The position numbers and the translations under genes are program-made. The notes beneath the pieces were generated by a model that did no database searches, was not told the DNA's origin, and worked only from the letters and a program-made list of their open reading frames with translations. From Pelotomaculum isophthalicicum JI (GTDB lineage: Bacteria > Bacillota > Desulfotomaculia > Desulfotomaculales > Pelotomaculaceae): 64,000 nucleotides of DNA. How positions within the stretch are numbered: position 1 is the stretch's first letter; each line of letters begins with the position of its first letter. The stretch spans positions 31,473 through 95,472 of the forward strand of contig NZ_JAKOAV010000011.1 in the NCBI RefSeq assembly GCF_029478095.1, written 5' to 3'. This document shows positions 16,008 to 24,173 of this stretch, in pieces.

Positions 16008-16791
16008 GATAGGCAGCAAAAAGAGAAAAGAACTGGAATTAATCGCACAGGATCGCGCCAGCGAACTACGCCGCTCGTGGGGCCTTGGCATTGAGCCAGT
16101 ATCGGATATCTTTGAATTGATCGAACGCAGGATAAAGAACGTCATCGTACTGCGTTACCCCGCTCCAAGCTCTGATTTATCCGCATTTGTTTCGCTGAGC
16201 GGGGATGACTGTTTAGTTTATATCAACACGACTATGCCTTACGGTCATCAGATTTTTTCTGCTGCCCATGAACTCAGTCATATTCTCTATGACAAAGAAC
16301 ATCTGAAATTATTGGTTTGCCGGCCCGGCGAGGACTCGGAAGATGAAAGAGAAGTGTTGGCAGACCTGTTTGCCGGTGCCCTTTTATTGCCTGCCGAGGG
16401 TGTGCGCCACTTTTACTATTCGATATTTAGCTCCAAGCACCGTGTAACATACGGCACGGTCATGGCCCTACAGGGTACCTTCAAAGTCAGCTATGCAGCT
16501 ATGCTATATGCATTATTGAAAAATGGAATCATTACACCAAAAATATACGGCCATTTAAAAAAAATGGGGGCTAAAGATAATATATCACAGATGCAGCAAC
16601 TCGCCCGAAGGTACGGGGTGATGGACCTGATTACCCCGTCTTGTAACAAAGTCATTCCCAAGAGCCTGATTCTTGCCTTAAACTCAAACTATAAGGAGGG
16701 TCTAATCAGCTTTAAAAAATTAAGTAGTGTACTAGCACTCTGGGACCAAGAACCAGAAGAAATGGGATTTGCCTATGAAGATCCTGTCTAG
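16000..16791 (+). CDS. ImmA/IrrE-family metallopeptidase
   Basis: A 263-residue protein with the zinc-peptidase motif AAHELSHILY (residues about 88-97) and a downstream EREVLADLFAGALLLP segment giving the third ligand. The N-terminal 80 residues are the usual family lead-in (VSDIFELIERRIKNVIVL). The C-terminal 100 residues have the winged-helix-like extension seen in the COG2856 group (TYGTVMALQGTFKVSYAAML). It overlaps the XRE gene by 8 bp and the PIN gene by about 17 bp, so expression is coupled. By family it would cleave the XRE partner under stress. Confidence 0.85.
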   Translation: MAKIGSKKRKELELIAQDRASELRRSWGLGIEPVSDIFELIERRIKNVIVLRYPAPSSDLSAFVSLSGDDCLVYINTTMPYGHQIFSAAHELSHILYDKEHLKLLVCRPGEDSEDEREVLADLFAGALLLPAEGVRHFYYSIFSSKHRVTYGTVMALQGTFKVSYAAMLYALLKNGIITPKIYGHLKKMGAKDNISQMQQLARRYGVMDLITPSCNKVIPKSLILALNSNYKEGLISFKKLSSVLALWDQEPEEMGFAYEDPV

Positions 16792-17347
16792 CCGAGTTGC
16801 CGTAAGCGACGCAGATGTAATGATAAAACTATATAAGGCCGGGAGTTTAAGCCTCTTGGGAGACATTTTTTCGGAAGTAATCGTTCCAGGTAAAGTTTAC
16901 GAAGAAGTAACTAGAAAAATTAACAAGCAAGTTGACGATATTAATTCTCTGCTTGAAAATAAATGGCTTAAAAAAATCACAATCACCGATAGGGAATTCT
17001 TAAATGAAGATCAAATCGAACTCATCGGCATCACAATGCATTCATTTCAGCACGCCTTGGATGACGGGGAGCGTGAAGCTTTTGCATTAGCTAACGAGCT
17101 AAATATTTCTATCCTTCTGATTGACGATGCATCTGCCAAGCGAATCATCGAACATAATTCCAATGTAAAAGGCCTCTCCCATGTAGAAGTACTTTATTTG
17201 GCTATCCTAAAAAAAATCATGACCCCACAAGAAGCGGAAAAGGTCTTTGAAAGAATTAACACTGTCGTTACATACCCGATAAAAACCCCGTTCAGCGACT
17301 TAATTAGACGGGCTCAAAAGCGGTTTCGCGAGTTGGGATTGTTATAG
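16775..17347 (+). CDS. PIN-like nuclease (COG2405/DUF3368-like)
   Basis: A 190-residue PIN-fold protein started at ATG 16775 within the end of the ImmA-like gene. Conserved acidic residues occur where a PIN active site has them: VSDADVMIKLYKAG near the N-terminus, DDGEREAFALA in the middle, and LLIDDASAKRIIEHN. The order matches the DUF3368/COG2405 group more than classical VapC. With the XRE and ImmA genes upstream it forms a candidate three-gene toxin module in which the PIN protein is the RNase toxin. RNase activity is inferred from the family. Confidence 0.75.
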   Translation: MKILSSRVAVSDADVMIKLYKAGSLSLLGDIFSEVIVPGKVYEEVTRKINKQVDDINSLLENKWLKKITITDREFLNEDQIELIGITMHSFQHALDDGEREAFALANELNISILLIDDASAKRIIEHNSNVKGLSHVEVLYLAILKKIMTPQEAEKVFERINTVVTYPIKTPFSDLIRRAQKRFRELGLL

Positions 17348-17409
17348 CTGAACTTAATAATGCTATTTATTCAAATTGATTAAATAGTCACTGAAAGGAG
17401 GTGCATCGT

Positions 17410-17577
17410 ATGGCTAAAAACACGGGGCAGGGCTTCCGCAAGGGCGCCGTTGACGGACGCTCCCAGTTTCAGGCACCCAATGGCAATTGGGTGAAGCGGG
17501 ACGCTGAAACCGGCCGTTTCATGGACCAAAAGACCTCTGGTGATTCTCCTTTTAAAGGTGTGCGCAAAGAAAAATAA
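17410..17577 (+). CDS. Small conserved hypothetical protein
   Basis: A 55-residue basic, glycine-rich protein starting at ATG 17410 after GAAAGGAGGTG. It reads MAKNTGQGFRKGAVDGRSQF, then NGNWVKRDAETGRFMDQK and a KGVRKEK end. I recall the same pattern from short uncharacterised proteins in many bacteria. It is followed by the strong hairpin at 17611-17647. Much more GC-rich than the upstream module, so probably an independent gene. Confidence 0.65.
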   Translation: MAKNTGQGFRKGAVDGRSQFQAPNGNWVKRDAETGRFMDQKTSGDSPFKGVRKEK

Positions 17578-17581
17578 AAAC

Positions 17582-17670
17582 TAACCTGACCAATCCGGAT
17601 TTTGACAAGCGTTCCGCAGCCGGCTGTTGCAGCTCAGGCTGCGGAACAGATAACACTACCTGTCAGGTTA
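17582..17670. terminator. Nested inverted repeats after the small gene
   Basis: Inner stem GTTCCGCAGCC (17611-17621) with GGCTGCGGAAC (17637-17647), 11 perfect pairs. An outer pair TAACCTGAC (17582-17590) with GTCAGGTTA (17662-17670) encloses it. There is no T-run, so this may be a terminator without U-tract or a small mobile palindromic element; a degenerate relative of the inner stem lies at 12951-12987. Confidence 0.5.
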
Positions 17671-17717
17671 ATATTAAAATGTTACGTTCCTTCTTTTCTT
17701 CAGAGGGCCGTAGGTTT

Positions 17718-18098
17718 TTACCCTTCCCACCTGGCCTGATATCCCCTTACATCAACATGCACAAAACCCTGACCCGGGTAAATACCGATGCCGTCAAAAC
17801 CCACATTTTCCGCTATTTCAGCAAGTTCATAAACATTCTTTTCATCCGAATAAATATCGGCGGCCATTCCAAAAGTATGGTAGGAGTTTTCAACTCCCCC
17901 GCATGCCTTATTATGATCGGCGCAGCGGTAGCCGGAAGTGATGTAAACAGGAGCGCCCACAACATTGCGCAAGGCTTCAAGCTTGCGCAAAAGTTCAGGG
18001 TGAACCAATACCATCTCGCAACAACCGCAGGCAAACTACTTCGCCTGAAAATGCTCACTTAATTTTTGCCCTTCCTCTGCTGTTTTAACGCAAAGCAT
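17718..18098 (-). CDS. M15-type D,D-peptidase with in-frame amber codon
   Basis: Peptidase_M15_3-like cell-wall hydrolase, the kind encoded near holins. Read from ATG 18098 (after TAGGTG) it gives LSEHFQAK, then TAG at 18036-18038, then FACGCC and VHPELLRKLEALRNVVGAPV, YITSGYRC, the zinc motif SYHTFGMAADI and GFVHVDVR. The upstream and downstream parts together match the family ('LSEHF..SEFACkCG...ITSGYRC'), so the amber falls inside one gene at codon 21. Translation may restart at ATG 18014, giving a 98-residue form that keeps all catalytic residues. A point mutation, suppression or a base error could explain the stop. It is the last gene of the DUF1659-DUF2922-YvrJ set. Confidence 0.65.
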
Positions 18099-18110
18099 CA
18101 AATCACCTAC

Positions 18111-18293
18111 TTATCCATTGATAATTTTGCTGATTTCTTCTACCTCGATCCCGCTTTGCTTAGCTACTACGATAGTCAGCGAGTTAATACTCTTTTGCAA
18201 ATCTTTGATAATCGGCTCCAGCCTTACAAGCAAATATCCGGCTACTACCATCGGAAAACCGTAATTGGCTGTGAGCTTTAAGATATCTTCCAC
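18111..18293 (-). CDS. YvrJ-family small membrane protein
   Basis: A 60-residue protein starting at GTG 18293 behind AAGGGGGATGAATCT. The hydrophobic segment NYGFPMVVAGYLLVRLEPII and the following amphipathic helix are the YvrJ signature. Such proteins resemble small holin-like phage proteins, and the M15 peptidase encoded immediately after would be the matching endolysin. It is the third gene of the DUF1659-DUF2922-YvrJ set common in Clostridia. Confidence 0.7.
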   Translation of the reverse strand: MEDILKLTANYGFPMVVAGYLLVRLEPIIKDLQKSINSLTIVVAKQSGIEVEEISKIING

Positions 18294-18349
18294 AGATTCA
18301 TCCCCCTTTCAACTAACGTAATACTGGATATAAGGCTATCCTTGCGGAA

Positions 18350-18375
18350 AAAGGGAGGAATAATCCCCCCTTTCG
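18350..18375 (-). terminator. Terminator between DUF2922 and YvrJ genes
   Basis: On the minus strand AAAGGGGGG-ATTATT-CCTCCCTTTTT forms a hairpin that ends in a short T-run. It would partly separate the DUF1659/DUF2922 pair from YvrJ and the peptidase. Confidence 0.45.
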
Positions 18376-18407
18376 TCTATTTAACAAGATTCAATTCTAC
18401 AGTGCTT

Positions 18408-18635
18408 TTAAGCAGGTGTATAAAGGTCCGTAGTGGTTGTTTCAATAATCTTCGCATCTAATTTACTTACCAAATCTCCACCGGAAGAGGTAAAAATGTT
18501 TCTCGCGATGATCAGATCCATAGCGGTTGTGATCGTTGCTTCAGTAAGATCATCCTTTGGATTATCAAGGCTGATAGTAACGGTTTTACCTTCCATATTC
18601 TTAAAGCCCATTCGAAGGGTTTTAGTTGTCGCCAA
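18408..18635 (-). CDS. DUF2922 family protein
   Basis: A 75-residue protein started at TTG 18635 after AGAGGTGG. The pattern KTLRMGFKNMEGKTVTISLD, then PKDDLTEATITTAMDLII and IFTSSGGDLV is the DUF2922 family. Its function is unknown. It is always found with a DUF1659 gene, as here (next gene upstream), often with YvrJ, and this set may be a domesticated phage-tail or lysis remnant. Confidence 0.8.
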   Translation of the reverse strand: MATTKTLRMGFKNMEGKTVTISLDNPKDDLTEATITTAMDLIIARNIFTSSGGDLVSKLDAKIIETTTTDLYTPA

Positions 18636-18685
18636 TGGTTTTCCACCTCTATTCTTTTAAAAATTTCCTTACCGGTATAGCTTAA

Positions 18686-18910
18686 TTAAACATTGACCAA
18701 TTGGGCGTTATCCACTCTGCTTATGCTGTTTAGCGGGTAGTTCTGCAGATTGGCAAGGGAAGTGGCCACATCATAAATATCTTGATCCGAAGCGGTCGAT
18801 TTTACGCTGTTCAGACTTTTATCCCGTAATATCGGATTACCGCTGCCACTCGTCCCAGTTCTTAATTCGAGCCTAATGATGGAATTATTGGGGACTTTAT
18901 TTACCGCCAT
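18686..18910 (-). CDS. DUF1659 family protein
   Basis: A 74-residue protein started at ATG 18910 behind AAAGGGGGAAAAAGAAT. The NSIIRLELRTGTSGSGNPIL opening and SVKSTASDQDIYDVATSLAN middle match DUF1659. It is the first gene of the minus-strand set DUF1659-DUF2922-YvrJ-M15. No enzymatic motif is visible; function is unknown for the family. Confidence 0.8.
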   Translation of the reverse strand: MAVNKVPNNSIIRLELRTGTSGSGNPILRDKSLNSVKSTASDQDIYDVATSLANLQNYPLNSISRVDNAQLVNV

Positions 18911-18929
18911 ATTCTTTTTCCCCCTTTCT

Positions 18930-19010
18930 TTTTTGAGCGGGCTCCGACCGGTAAGCAGGAGCCCGCCCGTAGAAAAATAAAAAGACCGGCAAGATTTACC
19001 GGTCAGTAAT
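18930..19010. promoter_or_regulatory. Two hairpins upstream of the DUF1659 operon
   Basis: GCGGGCTCC...GGAGCCCGC (about 18934-18965) lies just upstream of the DUF1659 ribosome site. A second hairpin GACCGG-caagattta-CCGGTC (about 18985-19005) is followed on the minus strand by TTTTTATTTTT and looks like an intrinsic terminator. Both share ACCGGT, so alternative pairing (attenuation) is possible. DNA from 19010 to 19360 holds nothing I can identify. Confidence 0.4.
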
Positions 19011-19360
19011 ATTTTAAATTACGTACATATGTTTGTCAATAGTGACTTTTATGGTAGTATTTATTTTTACTTGTTTATATTGAATGGCAAAAGCAACACC
19101 GTCACTTTTTAAAAATTATTAAGAAATATTTTTTGCATTATGACAACCAGATATCAATAGGAAAGATATAAAATAAGTGGTAAGCTTATAGTTTTAATGA
19201 AAAACCTGTGCTGTTATCCTGTCATCGTCAGACATAATACTGTTTTGGTAATAAAAAAGCAGGAAATTGTTATAGGTTTATACAATATTAACAATAGATT
19301 TTTAATCCTAACAAACTGGTAGACTATTAAATACAAAAAAATGTAAGCAGGTGCATAGTA

Positions 19361-19957
19361 TTGCAACAATATTCGGCTGCTTTTACGTCTGAGTGGTTGC
19401 TGCAAAACGAAATGAGAATTTTCCTGAGGCTCGAACGAGAAGGAAAGAGCCCGGTTGAAATACGAGCACAAGTGATAGAGGAAAACCTTTTTCGGATGAA
19501 GCGTCAAAACACTATCATCGCCGCGTTAAAAGTAATAAACCGCAGGCTGCGTTTCCTGGACCCGGTATTACGTCGGATGTTTTTAGAAAACCAGCGCCAT
19601 GACCGGTTAGCCGTTTTGCTTTACTCCTTCCTAAAGAGTTACCGTTTGCCGCGTGAGTTTGTCCTGGAGATATTGCGCCATCACTGGCTGAACCATAAAA
19701 ATCGTCTGCCCGCGGGCGAAGTAGTCAGTTTCTTTGAATATAAAGGAGAGCAAAGCCAAATAGTCGCCGACTGGTCGCCAGAAACCAAAAAGAAATTGCG
19801 GCAGGTCATGCTGCGTTTCCTGACCGAGTGCGGCCTGCTGCAGTCGCAAAACGATTACTGGCTTATTACCCCTGTACTGCTTGGCGCTGAATTACGGGCT
19901 TTTGTTGATACTGAGCCAAAATACAATGATTTTACAGCCCTTATGTTAAATGCTTAG
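19361..19957 (+). CDS. brxA: BREX protein BrxA (DUF1819)
   Basis: First gene of the BREX phage-defence locus, 198 residues from TTG 19361 (AGCAGGTG upstream). BrxA is a small winged-helix-like DUF1819 protein that binds DNA; its role in BREX is not settled. The family opening YSAAFTSEWLL is present, as are RFLDPVLRRMFLENQRHDRL and the LLGAELRAFVD end. Length is normal. The next gene follows after 20 nt. No convincing promoter consensus was found in the AT-rich 150 bp upstream. Confidence 0.85.
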   Translation: MQQYSAAFTSEWLLQNEMRIFLRLEREGKSPVEIRAQVIEENLFRMKRQNTIIAALKVINRRLRFLDPVLRRMFLENQRHDRLAVLLYSFLKSYRLPREFVLEILRHHWLNHKNRLPAGEVVSFFEYKGEQSQIVADWSPETKKKLRQVMLRFLTECGLLQSQNDYWLITPVLLGAELRAFVDTEPKYNDFTALMLNA

Positions 19958-19977
19958 GAAGAGAGGGGAGCTTCAAA

Positions 19978-20535
19978 GTGGATGAGCTGCAAAAACGGAT
20001 GGATCATTTTACCGACTATATCCAGCAGCCGCATTTTCTCGAAAAGAAGGGACTGGGCAATGAAATTCCTTACTTTATATTCGATTACGCCCCCGAGAAA
20101 GAATTGGCCGTCCGTTCCTTTATCCAGTATGTCAAAAGCAGAGTGAAATTGAAAATCATTGAAATAAACCTATATCAGTTGCTTCTGGAGCTGTATGAGC
20201 AGGACGTGGGTATCGAAACACTGCTGGAAATGGAAGCCGGGGAAGGGACAGCCGAGCTTTTTGACGCGCTTCAGCCGACGCTGGAAGGCGAAAAATTTGC
20301 TCAGGCAATTGCCCAAAAGGCTCAGGGCGCGGATGTCCTGTTTCTCACCGGTGTAGGCAGCATTTACCCGATGATGCGCTCCCATAACATTTTAAATCGC
20401 CTGCACCAGTATATGACGGACATACCGGTGGTCATGTTCTACCCGGGGAATTATAACGGCTCGGAACTTAGCCTGTTTAACATTTATAAGGACGATAACT
20501 ACTACCGCGCTTTTCGCATCGAGCCTGCCAAATAG
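19978..20535 (+). CDS. brxB: BREX protein BrxB (DUF1788)
   Basis: A 185-residue DUF1788 protein from GTG 19978 after AGAGGGGAG. Recognisable family segments are YFIFDYAPEKELAVRSFIQY, DVLFLTGVGSIYPMMRSHNI and the closing VVMFYPGNYNGSELSLFN. BrxB accompanies BrxC in most BREX types and has no known catalytic site. It is separated from brxC by 65 bp that include a short ATAGAG/ATAGAA tandem repeat (20533-20565). Confidence 0.87.
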   Translation: MDELQKRMDHFTDYIQQPHFLEKKGLGNEIPYFIFDYAPEKELAVRSFIQYVKSRVKLKIIEINLYQLLLELYEQDVGIETLLEMEAGEGTAELFDALQPTLEGEKFAQAIAQKAQGADVLFLTGVGSIYPMMRSHNILNRLHQYMTDIPVVMFYPGNYNGSELSLFNIYKDDNYYRAFRIEPAK

Positions 20536-20600
20536 AAATAAATAGAGATAGAGATAGAAATAAAAATAAGGATTTGCAATAGTAATAGGGGTGATTATTT

Positions 20601-23600
20601 TTGAAAATTAAAGACTTATTCCAGAAAAGTATCCGGCGGAATATCAATGGAGTGATCCAGGCCGGACAGCTCGACGAAGAATCCATTTACACGGAATTGG
20701 ACGAGTATGTCGTTACCGATGAACTGGCAGGTAATTTAGAAACTTTTTATAGCCATTATGCGGCCGCGCTGAGCGAGCCGACAAGCAAAATGGGCGTGTG
20801 GATTTCCGGGTTCTTTGGTTCCGGTAAATCTCATTTGCTAAAAATATTATCTTATCTATTAAGCAACTGTACTGTAAAAGGCAAAAGGGCGGTAGATTTT
20901 TTTCGGGACAAAGACATCCGCCCGGAATTGCTTAATCTTATCTTTACCGCTGCCTCTGTGGAAAGCGACGCGCTGCTGTTTAACATCGACTCTAAAAGCG
21001 CCACCGGCTCGAAGAATGAAAAGCAGAAAATCGTTGATGTTTTCCTGAAAGTTTTTAACGAGCACCTGGGTTACTCCAGCATGGCCTGGATCGCCGGGAT
21101 CGAGCGCCATCTGGAACGGGAAGGCCGGTACGGGGAGTTTAAAGCCGCCTTTGCCCAAAATAGCGGCAAGTCATGGGAAGAGTCCCGCGACTATATCTTG
21201 CTTAAACAAAAAGATTTCTTCCGGGCCATGCAGGCTATCGGCTATGATGAGGAGGCGTCTAAAACTTTCCTGAAAGGGATGAAAGACACCTTTGAAATAA
21301 CTTCCGAAGACCTGGCCAAACTCATCGCCGGTTACTGCCGGAAGCGGGGAAAAGACTACCGCCTGGTTTTCCTGGTGGATGAAATCGGCCAGTACATCGG
21401 CGATAACCGGGAACTCATGCTCAACCTGCAGACCGTTGTGGAAGACCTGGGTAACTATGCGCAAGGCCGGGTCTGGGTGATAGTCACTTCCCAGGAGAAA
21501 ATCGACGCCGTGACCAAAGTGCGCGGGGAGGATTTCTCCAAGATCCAGGGACGGTTCTCCACCCGCTTGAACCTTTCCAGCGCCAACACGGACGAGGTCA
21601 TCAAACGGCGCCTGCTGGCCAAAACAGAGGTGGCCGGACAAACCCTGCAGCTTGATTACGAGGTTAGGGAGCAATCCCTGCGCAATATGCTGTCCTTCGA
21701 CGGCAATACCGGCGCCTTGCGCTCGGGCTACAAGTCTGCCGCAGACTTTGTTGCCGGCTACCCCTTTGTGCCCTATCAGTTCGACCTCCTGCAAAAAGTA
21801 TTTGATAAAATCCGCATCCAGGGCGAGGCCGGCAAACACCTGTCCCGTGGTGAGCGCTCACTTTTAAACGCCTTTCAGGAAGTAGCGCTTTTGCTGGGAG
21901 AAGAGGATACCGGCCGCCTGGCCACCTTCGCCCAGTTTTATGGAACGCTGGAAAGCTTTCTGGATACCTCGGTCAAGAGCACGATCCGCAAGGCTAAAGA
22001 CAAGGACGGAATAGCGCCCTTTGATCTCGATGTGCTGCGGACTCTCTATATGATTAAAGGCATCGAGGGCTTTCCGGCCAGTCTGGAGAACATCACCACG
22101 CTGCTTCTTAATAGTGTGGACGCGATTAAAAACGAAATAGAACGGCAGGTTTCACGGGCGCTGGATAAGTTGATCCGTCATGTGCTTATTCAGCAGAATG
22201 CCGATCAGACATACACCTTCCTGAGTGATGAAGAGCAGGAGATCAACCAGGAGATCAAAAACACTACCCTTGACCAGGCCAAAGTTTTGCAAGACATGAC
22301 CAAAGTATTTTTTAACGAGATCTACCCGCAGACACGCTACCGCCACGCGAGCGGCCGCGATTTTGACTTTAACCGGCGGTTTGACAGCTATACCCTGGGA
22401 GTGGCCCAGCATCCCCTGACCCTGCAGTTGTACTCGGAACCCATCCCGGAGATGGAAGCCATGCTTAAGGCCACCAACGGAGTCCTGGTCGTGCGCCTGC
22501 CGGAAGACGGGCCCAATTTTAGCGAGCCCTTTGAATACGCCGTTAAAATCGCCGGCTATCTAAACCGCAAAAGTTCGGTAAACCTGACCAAAACTCAGGA
22601 AAGAGTTATTGAGCAGAAGCGCGGTGAGATCAGTGAATTTGAGGGAATAGGCCGGGAAGCGCTAAAAGAAGCGAGCCGCCGGGCCACGTTTTACATTGAG
22701 GGGCAATCATACACCTTTAACGGTGAACCGGCGGCGCAGATTGACCGGGCCTTTGAGATCCTGGTACGTAATACCTTTACCAAGCATCATTATATCGATC
22801 ATAAAATTGAATTGAAAAACGCCGCCCAGCAGATTAAAGAATGGGCGACAAAAGGCATTCAACAGCGTCTTGACGGAACGCTGCCCAATCAGTTGGCCCT
22901 GGATGAAGTCATGCGCTACCTGGAAGAACAGCAAGGAAAATATGCGCGTCCGACCATGAAGGCCATTGTGGAGCGTTTTACGGGCGTCCCTTACGGCTGG
23001 ACGGACTGGGACCTGGCCGGCATCGTTACAATATTGCTATATGAAGGAAAGGTTAAGCTGTCCTATCTGGGTGAGCGGTTTAATACTACTCATCCCGAAT
23101 TCGTTTCCCGCCTGACCAAGACCACCGAGCGGGAAAAGGTCGTTGTGGAACTTGAGGTGGCGATTCCCACCGATGTTCGCAAAAAATTAAGCGGCATCAT
23201 GCGTGAATACTTTGGCCGGCAAACTTTGGGGGACACCTATGAAGAAGTGGCTGGTGTGATTCGCGCCAGGGTGGAGGAGCAGATGCAGGCGCCCCTCCGG
23301 GAAATCCAGCAGCGGCGGCGGCAGGAGTCTTTAGAGTTCCCTTACCCCGGGTCTAGTGATATTTTGCATTTGGAGAGAACGGTGGAAGCCCTGCTGTCCA
23401 GAAAAGATGACGAGCAATTAATTAAAGAGTTGTTTGACCTGGAGGACCAGTTGGATGAATGGTTTGACCAGCTGGAAGACCTGAAGTCGTTTTACCTCGG
23501 CAAGGCCATTGAGCACTTTGACGGAGCTGTGAAGGCGCTCCGGCAAAGAAAGACAGATTTGCAAAGCGCCGTTGGAAATATTGAACTACAAACGATCAAG

Positions 23601-24146
23601 CACGAAATTGAGACTATCTTGCGTCATAAAGAACCCTACAAGCAGATCAGCCAATTGCCCATTTTACTACAGCGGCTGAATGACGGCCTGCGGCAGGTAC
23701 TGGATGAACAGCGGCGGACATACATGCCTGAATTGGAGAGCATCCAGTCAGTGGTGGCGGATATGACGGAGCAGTACAGCGCCGACCCCGAAATCGAATC
23801 TATTATCAAGCAAGGGCAAAATAACATTGACCAGCAAATTCGCCAGTACCGGGAGACCGACAGCATTACCCAGCTTATCGCCGTGCCCACCCTGGCCAAG
23901 AACGCGCTGGAGCAGATAAAATCGCAGATCCAGTATACTTTGCAAAAACGAAAGCCGAAGCCCTCTGCCGGCGATACTCCCGTTAAAAGTAAAAAGGTGT
24001 TGTCCGGCCTAGACCTGCTGACTCTTGCTCTAACCGCGCCGGTAGTAGAAATAGAAAATGAAGAGGAACTAAACAAGGTGATTGAAGGTCTGCGTAATCA
24101 ATTGCGTCAACTGATGAAAGACAATATCCTTGTCCTGCGCAGATAG
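20601..24146 (+). CDS. brxC: BREX ATPase BrxC (PglY-like)
   Basis: Large AAA+ ATPase of the BREX core, 1181 residues from TTG 20601 (AGGGGTGATT upstream). Walker A GFFGSGKS lies at residues 70-77; the Walker B/sensor region reads YRLVFLVDEIGQYIGDN near residue 255. The C-terminal third (from about residue 900) is a charged coiled coil (EELIKELFDLEDQLDEWF-type helices). BrxC is thought to drive an assembly with BrxB, PglX and PglZ on foreign DNA. Length is normal. It precedes pglX by 27 bp in the same operon. Confidence 0.92.
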   Translation: MKIKDLFQKSIRRNINGVIQAGQLDEESIYTELDEYVVTDELAGNLETFYSHYAAALSEPTSKMGVWISGFFGSGKSHLLKILSYLLSNCTVKGKRAVDFFRDKDIRPELLNLIFTAASVESDALLFNIDSKSATGSKNEKQKIVDVFLKVFNEHLGYSSMAWIAGIERHLEREGRYGEFKAAFAQNSGKSWEESRDYILLKQKDFFRAMQAIGYDEEASKTFLKGMKDTFEITSEDLAKLIAGYCRKRGKDYRLVFLVDEIGQYIGDNRELMLNLQTVVEDLGNYAQGRVWVIVTSQEKIDAVTKVRGEDFSKIQGRFSTRLNLSSANTDEVIKRRLLAKTEVAGQTLQLDYEVREQSLRNMLSFDGNTGALRSGYKSAADFVAGYPFVPYQFDLLQKVFDKIRIQGEAGKHLSRGERSLLNAFQEVALLLGEEDTGRLATFAQFYGTLESFLDTSVKSTIRKAKDKDGIAPFDLDVLRTLYMIKGIEGFPASLENITTLLLNSVDAIKNEIERQVSRALDKLIRHVLIQQNADQTYTFLSDEEQEINQEIKNTTLDQAKVLQDMTKVFFNEIYPQTRYRHASGRDFDFNRRFDSYTLGVAQHPLTLQLYSEPIPEMEAMLKATNGVLVVRLPEDGPNFSEPFEYAVKIAGYLNRKSSVNLTKTQERVIEQKRGEISEFEGIGREALKEASRRATFYIEGQSYTFNGEPAAQIDRAFEILVRNTFTKHHYIDHKIELKNAAQQIKEWATKGIQQRLDGTLPNQLALDEVMRYLEEQQGKYARPTMKAIVERFTGVPYGWTDWDLAGIVTILLYEGKVKLSYLGERFNTTHPEFVSRLTKTTEREKVVVELEVAIPTDVRKKLSGIMREYFGRQTLGDTYEEVAGVIRARVEEQMQAPLREIQQRRRQESLEFPYPGSSDILHLERTVEALLSRKDDEQLIKELFDLEDQLDEWFDQLEDLKSFYLGKAIEHFDGAVKALRQRKTDLQSAVGNIELQTIKHEIETILRHKEPYKQISQLPILLQRLNDGLRQVLDEQRRTYMPELESIQSVVADMTEQYSADPEIESIIKQGQNNIDQQIRQYRETDSITQLIAVPTLAKNALEQIKSQIQYTLQKRKPKPSAGDTPVKSKKVLSGLDLLTLALTAPVVEIENEEELNKVIEGLRNQLRQLMKDNILVLRR

Positions 24147-24173
24147 AAATAAATGGCCGGGAGGAACTGATAA

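Noticed and set aside
18036..18038. Pyrrolysine insertion as the explanation for the amber codon
   Set aside because: No pyl genes or downstream insertion element are visible in the window and M15 peptidases need no pyrrolysine; listed only as something to exclude.
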